From: Actinomycetota bacterium
Lineage (GTDB): Bacteria; Actinomycetota; Acidimicrobiia; Acidimicrobiales; Ilumatobacteraceae
DNA: 18,739 nucleotides
Reading direction: 5' to 3'
Assembly (NCBI GenBank): GCA_009704425.1
Contig: WLEG01000010.1
Span: 1 to 18,739 of the forward strand
The notes under the pieces were generated by a model. It was not told where the DNA came from. It did no database searches and was given only the letters and a program-made list of their open reading frames with translations. Position numbers and translations under genes: made by a program. This document shows, in pieces, positions 13,500 through 18,739 of this stretch (within the stretch, counting starts at the first letter, position 1; each line of letters opens with the position of its first letter).

Positions 13500-15358
13500 C
13501 CACGACTCCTTCCGACGCCGCTCTCGTCGCCGCGCATCTGGCCGGCGATCGAACCGCCCTCGCCGCCATCTACGACCGCTATTCAGCCGGCCTGTACGAC
13601 ACCGCGGCGGCCATGCTCTCGGATCGTCACGACGCCGCCGACATGGTGCAGGACGTCTACTGCATCGCGGCCGAGCGATTGGGTCAGCTTCGCGATCCCG
13701 AACGCCTGAAGCCGTGGCTGTACGCGGTCCTGCGCAACGAGGTGTACCGACGCACCAAGAGGCGTCGTCGCGCCACTCCCACCGACTTCCAATCCGACAC
13801 GGTTCCCGACGTGGTCGCGCCCGCTGATCCCGGCGCCGACGGCGCGGCGGTGGCCTTCGCCGAGTTGGCCTCGCTCGTGCGCTCCGCCGCGGCCGGTCTG
13901 GACGAACGCGACCAACTCATCCTCGAACTGTCCATCCGTCAGGGTCTCGAGGGTGCGGACCTCGCCGACGCTCTGGGCGTCACGCCCGAGCAGAGCTACT
14001 CGATGGTCCACCGAATGCGCGAGCGCGTGGACCGCAGCCTCGGTGCGTTCGTGGTCGCCAAGGCCGGACGTCGGGAATGCTCCACGCTCGACGAGATCCT
14101 GCGCGACTGGGACGGTGAGTTCAGCGTCCTCATCCGCAAGCGCGTGGCCCGTCACGTCGAGTCCTGCGAGACCTGTGAGAAGACCAAGGGAAAGGTCGCT
14201 CCGTTGGCCCTGTTCGGTGCCGCACCGGTGCTGGCCGCCCCGCTCGGGTTGCGCGATCGTGTGTTGGCCGCCACCTCCGGAATCTCCACTCCCGGCACGG
14301 GTGGTGGTTCCACCGGCGGAACCACGTCGCGCATTCGATGGCGCGCGAGCGACGGATTCCCTCGGGTGTCGCGATTCGTCGGACGGGGCCTGTGGTGGGC
14401 CACCGGTGCCGTGGTGTTGGTGGCCGCCGGTTCGGTGGTCGTTCTCTCGGCCGCGGAGTCGACGCCGTCGAGCGACGGTTCCTCGATCACCATCGTGGAC
14501 GATTCACCCGAGCCGGCCTCGGACGATGCAGTCTCGGACTCGACACCCGCGACGACGACCATCGTGACGACGACCGTCGACACCACCGCGGTGGGCATCC
14601 TCCCGGTGCCCACCGTTGCGTCGACCACCGTCGCTCTCGCGACACCCACTTCGGTGACGCCCGCGGAAACGCCGTCCACGATCTCGGTGACGACGGCGCC
14701 CGTCACCACCACCACGAAGCCGACGTCGTTGGTGGCGCTCGGCGCGAGCGTGGCGGCCATCGACTTCTCCGCCACCGGCACCACGGCCACCTTCCGACTC
14801 ACCAACCCCAACGCGTCGGCCGTGCCCTGGAAGATCGCTTCGACCCGACCGTCGTTCTTCACGTTCAGCCCCGCGGCGGGAACGCTCGCCAAGGGGGCCT
14901 CCGCCACGATCACGGTCACGTTCGCGCGTTCGACCGCCTCCTCGTACTCCAACGCCTCGTCGTTCCCCGAGGGACGTTTCGACGTGGCGGCGCGCGTCAC
15001 CGCCACCGGGGCACCCACCACCGCGATGCAACTTCTCGGTGCGGTCGGACGGCCTCCACAGGTGGGAACCATCGCCGTGCGATTCAGCGCGGCCTCGTGC
15101 GCGAACGTCTCCATCCAGGTTCCGGTGACCGACGAATCACCCCTGAAGAGCGTGCTGGCCACGCTCACCCTCACCGGTGGCGTGGCCCCGTCCACCCGCA
15201 CTCTCGCGTTGTCCGATTCGGGCAAGGGTTCATGGGTCGGCGCGAGTGCCGACCTGCCCGGCTCCACCACCGCGGTGTCGGTGAGCGTGACGGCCACCGA
15301 TCGCAACGGCCTGGCCACCACCACGGGCACCAAAGTGACCCGGCCCACCTCCTGCTGA
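13496..15358 (+). CDS. ECF sigma factor fused to zinc-binding anti-sigma-like segment, TM helix and extracytoplasmic domains
   Basis: 620 residues. Sigma region 2 spans about 8-95 (IYDRYSAGLYDTAAAMLSD, then DAADMVQDVYCIAAERL). Region 4 with its helix-turn-helix spans about 135-185 (LDERDQLILELSIRQGLEG, ADLADALGVTPEQSYSMV). A zinc-binding anti-sigma-type motif H-x3-C-x2-C follows at H220, C224 and C227 (RHVESCETC). One transmembrane helix lies at about 299-319 and a Thr/Ser/Pro-rich linker at about 320-410. A beta-rich Ig/ASH-like domain spans about 415-515 (FRLTNPNASAVPWKI, FTFSPAAGTLAKGASATITV). A final beta domain (525-620) has one Cys near its start and ends on Cys620, a possible disulfide. 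The protein could sense outside the membrane and control transcription from a tethered or released sigma domain. No separate anti-sigma gene is adjacent. Confidence 0.9.
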   Translation: MTTTPSDAALVAAHLAGDRTALAAIYDRYSAGLYDTAAAMLSDRHDAADMVQDVYCIAAERLGQLRDPERLKPWLYAVLRNEVYRRTKRRRRATPTDFQSDTVPDVVAPADPGADGAAVAFAELASLVRSAAAGLDERDQLILELSIRQGLEGADLADALGVTPEQSYSMVHRMRERVDRSLGAFVVAKAGRRECSTLDEILRDWDGEFSVLIRKRVARHVESCETCEKTKGKVAPLALFGAAPVLAAPLGLRDRVLAATSGISTPGTGGGSTGGTTSRIRWRASDGFPRVSRFVGRGLWWATGAVVLVAAGSVVVLSAAESTPSSDGSSITIVDDSPEPASDDAVSDSTPATTTIVTTTVDTTAVGILPVPTVASTTVALATPTSVTPAETPSTISVTTAPVTTTTKPTSLVALGASVAAIDFSATGTTATFRLTNPNASAVPWKIASTRPSFFTFSPAAGTLAKGASATITVTFARSTASSYSNASSFPEGRFDVAARVTATGAPTTAMQLLGAVGRPPQVGTIAVRFSAASCANVSIQVPVTDESPLKSVLATLTLTGGVAPSTRTLALSDSGKGSWVGASADLPGSTTAVSVSVTATDRNGLATTTGTKVTRPTSC

Positions 15359-15371
15359 GCCCGTTCGGGCT
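15358..15371 (+). terminator. Small hairpin at the sigma-factor stop codon
   Basis: AGCCC - GTTC - GGGCT begins at the last base of the stop codon. The 5-bp stem has the same GTTC loop as the hairpin at 13442-13457 upstream of the gene. There is no T-run, so it is at best a weak terminator. Confidence 0.25.
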
Positions 15372-15410
15372 GGTCCGACCACGCGCGGGGAGGCTCACGG
15401 GGCCCACCGA

Positions 15411-15416
15411 TAGCAT
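15411..15416 (+). promoter_or_regulatory. Putative -10 box of the glycosyltransferase operon
   Basis: TAGCAT (TANNAT) ends 8 nt before ATG 15425, giving a leaderless or 0-2 nt leader transcript. No Shine-Dalgarno is present in the 66-bp gap and no clear -35 box is seen. Confidence 0.4.
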
Positions 15417-15424
15417 CGCAACCC

Positions 15425-16747
15425 ATGTCACAACCGCGGGGGTCGGCGTCACCCCACAACCCCCTCGACCCCGATTCACCGTTGCGCATCGCCTATCTCA
15501 CCTACCGGGGCAAGCCGCACGTGGGCGGGCAGGGCGTGTACACCCGCCACCTCACCAAGGCCCTCGCCGACCTCGGTCACTCCGTCGAGGTGTTCGGCGG
15601 TCAGCCGTATCCGGTGCTCGACGAGCGAGTGTCGCTCACCAAGCTCCCCAGCCTCGACCTCGTCAACGACCACTACCCCTTCCGCTTCCCCGCCATCTGG
15701 GAATTGAAGACGCGCGAGGATCTCTACGAGGTCGGACTCTTCCTCACCGGCACGTTCGGCGAACCGGCCGCGTTCAGCGCCCGCGTGAAGCGTCACCTCG
15801 CCACGCGTGTGGGCGAGTTCGACCTGGTCCACGACAATCAGTGCCTCGGATACGGAATCCTCGGACTCGAGAAGATGATCCCGACCATCGTCACGCTTCA
15901 CCATCCCATCACGCGCGACCGCGCGCTCGAGATGGAACACGCTCCCAACTGGTGGAAGAAGCTCGGAGTGTCGCGCTTCTACTCGTTCGTGAAGATGCAG
16001 GGCCGCGTGGCCAGTCGCATGCCGCGCATCGTCGTGGTGAGCGAGAACAGCATCAAGGACATCCACGGCGACATGGGGGTTTCCTACGACCGCATGCGTC
16101 TGGTGCCCGTCGGCGTGGACCCCGATCTGTTCAAACCGTTGCCGAACGTGTCGCGCATTCCCGGTCGCCTCATCACCACCGCGTCGGCCGACGTGGCGTT
16201 GAAGGGGCTCTCCTATCTCCTCGAGGCGGTGGCCAAATTGCGCACCGAACGCGACGTCACCCTCACCATCATCGGCAAGCCCAAGCCCGGCAAGAGCATG
16301 GACCTCATCGACAAGCTGGGTCTGGCTCCGCACATCCAGTTCGTGTCCGGAGTCTCCGACGAGCGCATCGTCGAGCTCTACGCCGAGGCCGAGATGGCCG
16401 TGGTCCCCTCGCTGTACGAGGGATTCAGTCTCCCCGCCATCGAGGCGATGTGCACCGGCATCTGCCTGGTGGCCACCGATGGTGGTGCGCTACCCGAGGT
16501 GACCGGCACCGACGGCGACACCGTGCTGCAGTGCGTCGCCGGTGACGCCGAGGCTCTCGCCTCCACCATCCGTCGCGGGTTGGACGACCCCGAACTTCGT
16601 GCCCGCGTCGGTCTGAACGGACGCAACCGCGTCGTCGAACGGTGGACCTGGCGCAAGTGCGCCGAGATGACCGTCGAGCAGTACCGAGAGGTGCTGTCCA
16701 TGCCCGCCAACCGCGAGAAGCTCCGACGCAACGGACGGATCGGCTGA
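15425..16747 (+). CDS. Family 4 glycosyltransferase (GT-B fold)
   Basis: 440 residues, retaining GT4-type. RIAYLTYRGKPHVGGQGVY (21-39) gives the N-terminal glycine-rich acceptor-side loop. The EX7E nucleotide-sugar motif is E332 to E340 in YEGFSLPAIEAM, followed by GGALPEV. There is no signal peptide, so it is cytosolic or peripheral at the membrane, as usual for this family. Donor and acceptor cannot be named from sequence. The first 18 residues are a non-conserved-looking Pro/Ser-rich extension. Its stop TGA shares a base with the methyltransferase ATG (TGATG), so the two are translationally coupled. With the next two genes it forms a glycosyltransferase-methyltransferase-helical barrel cassette; I recall similar neighbourhoods in other actinobacteria but cannot check this here. 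Confidence 0.92.
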   Translation: MSQPRGSASPHNPLDPDSPLRIAYLTYRGKPHVGGQGVYTRHLTKALADLGHSVEVFGGQPYPVLDERVSLTKLPSLDLVNDHYPFRFPAIWELKTREDLYEVGLFLTGTFGEPAAFSARVKRHLATRVGEFDLVHDNQCLGYGILGLEKMIPTIVTLHHPITRDRALEMEHAPNWWKKLGVSRFYSFVKMQGRVASRMPRIVVVSENSIKDIHGDMGVSYDRMRLVPVGVDPDLFKPLPNVSRIPGRLITTASADVALKGLSYLLEAVAKLRTERDVTLTIIGKPKPGKSMDLIDKLGLAPHIQFVSGVSDERIVELYAEAEMAVVPSLYEGFSLPAIEAMCTGICLVATDGGALPEVTGTDGDTVLQCVAGDAEALASTIRRGLDDPELRARVGLNGRNRVVERWTWRKCAEMTVEQYREVLSMPANREKLRRNGRIG

Positions 16748-17487
16748 TGCTGACCGTTCGCTTCCCCCGTCTCGGTCTGACCCCGGGTGATCTGGTGCTC
16801 GACGCCGGAGCGGGCTTCGGGCGTCACGCGTACGAGGTGGCCCGTTTGGGCGGTCGCATCGTCGCCCTCGACTACGCCGACGACGAGGTGCGCGCGACGC
16901 GGGCCACGTTCGGTGCGATGATCGAGCAGGGCCAGATCGAATCGGACAACTACGTGGGCGCTCTGCGCGGCGACGCCACCCGCCTGCCCTTCGCCGACGG
17001 CACGTTCGACCGTGTCATCACGAGCGAGGTCCTCGAGCACATCCAGAACGACGTGGCCGCCATCTCCGAACTGGCCCGGGTGTTGCGTCCCGGCGGGACG
17101 CTCGCCTGCACGGTGCCGTCGTGGTGGCCCGAGAAGATCAACTGGAAGCTCAGCGACGAGTACCACGCACCCAAGTCGGTGGGTGGACACGTGCGCATCT
17201 ACTCCCAGACCGAACTGGAAGCCAAGCTTCGCTCGGCGGGTTTGTCCGTCACCGGTTCCCATCACGCCCACGCGTTGCACTCGCCGTACTGGTGGCTGAA
17301 GTGCGCCGTGGGCCCGCGTCGCGAGGATCACGCTCTCGTCAACGGCTACAAGAAGTTCCTCGAATGGGACATCGTGAAGCAACCGAAGTCGGTCAAGTTG
17401 GCCGAGAAGGCGCTGTCCCCGCTGATGGGCAAGAGCCTCATCGTGTACGCGCGCAAGAACGCGCCGGCTCGGACGGTGGCCCCGTGA
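16747..17487 (+). CDS. Class I SAM-dependent methyltransferase
   Basis: 246 residues. Motif I is VLDAGAGFGRHAYEVA (17-32), followed by the acidic strand end IVALDYADDEV (about 38-48), GDATRLPF, and motif IV region FDRVITSEVLEHIQND. RVLRPGGTLACTVPSWWPE matches the post-motif strand of UbiE/MenG-like small-molecule methyltransferases. The C-terminal part (YWWLKCAVGPRRED) is Trp-rich and may bind a lipid or aromatic substrate; that is speculation. Its ATG overlaps the glycosyltransferase stop by one base and its stop overlaps the GTG of the next gene (GTGA). Tight coupling on both sides argues that it acts on the same product as its neighbours. Confidence 0.9.
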   Translation: MLTVRFPRLGLTPGDLVLDAGAGFGRHAYEVARLGGRIVALDYADDEVRATRATFGAMIEQGQIESDNYVGALRGDATRLPFADGTFDRVITSEVLEHIQNDVAAISELARVLRPGGTLACTVPSWWPEKINWKLSDEYHAPKSVGGHVRIYSQTELEAKLRSAGLSVTGSHHAHALHSPYWWLKCAVGPRREDHALVNGYKKFLEWDIVKQPKSVKLAEKALSPLMGKSLIVYARKNAPARTVAP

Positions 17488-18512
17488 CGCGCGTTCCCCA
17501 CGTCGAAGGAGTGCTCAGCGCCGACGAGGTCGTGCGTACCGCCGAGTCCATCGCCGCGCTGCAGCTGGACAACGGGATGATCCCGTGGTTCGAGGGCGGT
17601 CATTGCGATCCGTGGAATCACGTCGAAACCGCCATCGCCCTCGACGTGGCCGGAATGCATCGCGAGGCCGAGCGCGCGTACCAATGGCTGATCGACACGC
17701 AGCACGCCGACGGCTGGTGGTTCAACTACTACCTACCCAGCGGAACCGTCGAGGAGCCGAAGCTCGACACCAACGTGTGCGCCTACATCGCCTCGGGTGT
17801 GTGGCACCACTGGCTCGCCACCTCCGATCGCGCGTTCATCGACCACGTGTTCCCCACCGTCGAGCGCGCCATCGACTGGGTGATGTCGATGCGTCGCCCC
17901 AACGGAACCATTCGCTGGGCACGCGAGGAGCACGCCTCGCCGTGGGACTACGCGTTGCTCACGGGTTCGAGCAGCATCTGGCACGCCCTCATGTGCGCGA
18001 GTCACCTGGCCGACCTCGTGGGTCGACCGCGACCCGAATGGCGCGAAGCCGCCGACGTGTTGCGCGTCGTGATCGCCACCCAACCCGACGCCTTCGAGCC
18101 CAAGGCGCGTTGGGCCATGGACTGGTACTACCCCGTCCTCACCAACGCCCTCGTCGGTGAGCAGGCCAAGGCCCGTCTGGCCGAGAGCTGGGGCACGTTC
18201 GCCATGGAGGGACGTGGCATCCGTTGCGTCAGTGACGAACCGTGGGTCACCGCCGCCGAAACGGCCGAGTGTTCGTTGGCCCACGTGTCCGTCGGCGACC
18301 TGAACACGGCCATGGAGCTTCTCTACTGCACCCGGGCCCACCGCAACGACGACGGCAGCTACTGGACCGGAATCGTCTACCCCACCATGGAACGCTTTCC
18401 GAACGGCGAACGCACGGCGTACACCGCGGCCGCGGTGATCATGGCCGCCGACGCCATCGACGGCGGTTCGGCCGCCTCGCGACTGTTCGTCCCCGGCGTC
18501 ACCGTCGACTGA
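17484..18512 (+). CDS. Alpha-helical-barrel protein of the prenyltransferase / terpene-cyclase-like fold
   Basis: 342 residues from GTG 17484, which overlaps the methyltransferase stop as GTGA. It has helix-rich repeats with regularly spaced Trp-Gly motifs: MIPWFEGGHCDPWNHVETAI, TQHADGWWFNYYLPSG, LDTNVCAYIASGVWHHWL, PNGTIRWAREEHASPWDYAL. This pattern is typical of (alpha/alpha)6 barrels, shared by prenyltransferase/squalene-cyclase repeats and some glycoside hydrolases. There is no DxDD or similar cyclase motif that I can identify, so a terpene substrate is not supported. Given the glycosyltransferase next door, a glycan-acting (alpha/alpha)6 enzyme is equally plausible. No signal peptide is seen. 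The last gene of the cassette is followed by an apparent new promoter. Confidence 0.8.
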   Translation: MTRVPHVEGVLSADEVVRTAESIAALQLDNGMIPWFEGGHCDPWNHVETAIALDVAGMHREAERAYQWLIDTQHADGWWFNYYLPSGTVEEPKLDTNVCAYIASGVWHHWLATSDRAFIDHVFPTVERAIDWVMSMRRPNGTIRWAREEHASPWDYALLTGSSSIWHALMCASHLADLVGRPRPEWREAADVLRVVIATQPDAFEPKARWAMDWYYPVLTNALVGEQAKARLAESWGTFAMEGRGIRCVSDEPWVTAAETAECSLAHVSVGDLNTAMELLYCTRAHRNDDGSYWTGIVYPTMERFPNGERTAYTAAAVIMAADAIDGGSAASRLFVPGVTVD

Positions 18513-18526
18513 GGGTGCCCATCGGC

Positions 18527-18532
18527 AAGAAT
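18527..18532 (+). promoter_or_regulatory. Putative -10 box of the last gene (leaderless)
   Basis: AAGAAT lies 6 nt before ATG 18539. The context GGCAAGAATGGTCCGATG (18524-18541) closely resembles that of the epimerase start. It supports a new transcription unit separate from the upstream cassette. Confidence 0.4.
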
Positions 18533-18538
18533 GGTCCG

Positions 18539-18739
18539 ATGACCGCGAACAGCAACGCACACCTCGATTCGGGCCCGTTCGACTCCGAGTCCCTGCGCGC
18601 CGTGGCGCAACGAGCCCTCGACACGATGGGTGTGGCCGCGCGCGTCGGGGATGCGGCGGTCTCGGGTGCCGACACCGTCGCCGTTCGCTCCCCCGTCAAC
18701 GGTCGCGGCCTCGGGGTGGTGCGCCTCGACGCCGAGTAC
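18539..18739 (+). CDS. Unrecognised protein, N-terminal 67 codons only
   Basis: The frame begins MTANSNAHLDSGPFDSES and runs open to the right edge. The visible part is hydrophilic at first, then includes LRAVAQRALDTMGVAARVGD and a Val/Gly-rich strand-like segment (GADTVAVRSPVNGRGLGVVR). There is no signal peptide or motif I can name. The start is chosen for the -10-like box 6 nt upstream; an ATG at 18531 is out of frame. Confidence 0.6.
   Translation, partial: MTANSNAHLDSGPFDSESLRAVAQRALDTMGVAARVGDAAVSGADTVAVRSPVNGRGLGVVRLDAEY

Noticed and set aside
13496..15358. A sorting signal (LPxTG-like) in the sigma fusion protein as a target for the nearby sortase
   Set aside because: No such motif, trailing hydrophobic helix or basic tail is present; the protein ends in PTSC.
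14338..16545. A 735-codon plus-strand frame spanning the end of the sigma gene and most of the glycosyltransferase gene
   Set aside because: Low-complexity Arg/His/Gly-rich translation with no domain; the overlapping frames carry clear family motifs.
1..18739. tRNA or rRNA genes, insertion sequences, attachment sites or prophage genes
   Set aside because: Reading through all gaps (the longest is 147 bp) showed no cloverleaf, transposase, integrase or flanking repeats; composition looks even throughout.

Overview
This GC-rich window (roughly two thirds G+C by eye) is densely coding, with GTG starts, ATGA/GTGA overlaps and Thr-rich secreted linkers. Together with a Gram-positive-type coproporphyrin haem route and a class E-like sortase, this points to an actinobacterium. 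My best guess is the class Acidimicrobiia (Ilumatobacter-like). That placement is inference from gene content, not a database match. I see no mobile element, CRISPR array, tRNA or rRNA, and no gene-free stretch longer than 300 bases.

Layout. (1) Positions 1-3177, minus strand: a TPR + HD-GYP phosphodiesterase, an alpha/beta hydrolase and prolipoprotein diacylglyceryl transferase (lgt, cut by the left edge), in that transcription order. (2) 3277-4191, plus: an M48 membrane metalloprotease. (3) 4197-6371, minus: a tightly coupled four-gene operon, SCO1 - PCuAC copper chaperone - membrane-anchored cupredoxin - TlpA-like thioredoxin. This looks like an assembly line for the copper centre of cytochrome c oxidase. 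The PCuAC protein carries a Met/Ser tandem-repeat insertion inside its copper-binding motif. (4) 6519-12099, plus, divergent from (3): hemE - hemH(cpfC) - hemY(cgoX) - sortase - lnt. (5) 12110-12559, minus: dtd, and 12589-13410, plus: aldose 1-epimerase, divergent with back-to-back leaderless-looking starts. (6) 13496-15358, plus: an ECF sigma factor fused to a zinc-binding anti-sigma-like segment, one transmembrane helix and a large extracytoplasmic part. (7) 15425-18512, plus: a coupled cassette of GT4 glycosyltransferase, SAM methyltransferase and an alpha-helical-barrel 'prenyltransferase-like' protein. (8) 18539 onward: the start of an unrecognised gene.

How it fits together. The haem operon and the copper-insertion operon diverge from one 147-bp control region, so both cofactors of haem-copper respiration could be co-controlled. 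Envelope functions recur: Lgt and Lnt for lipoproteins, a lipoprotein-like sortase, an M48 protease, a membrane-tethered sigma factor and a surface-glycan-like cassette. The points I would look at first are the PCuAC repeat insertion, the sigma/anti-sigma fusion, the Ser in place of the catalytic Cys of Lnt, and the inverted repeat in the hemE promoter.
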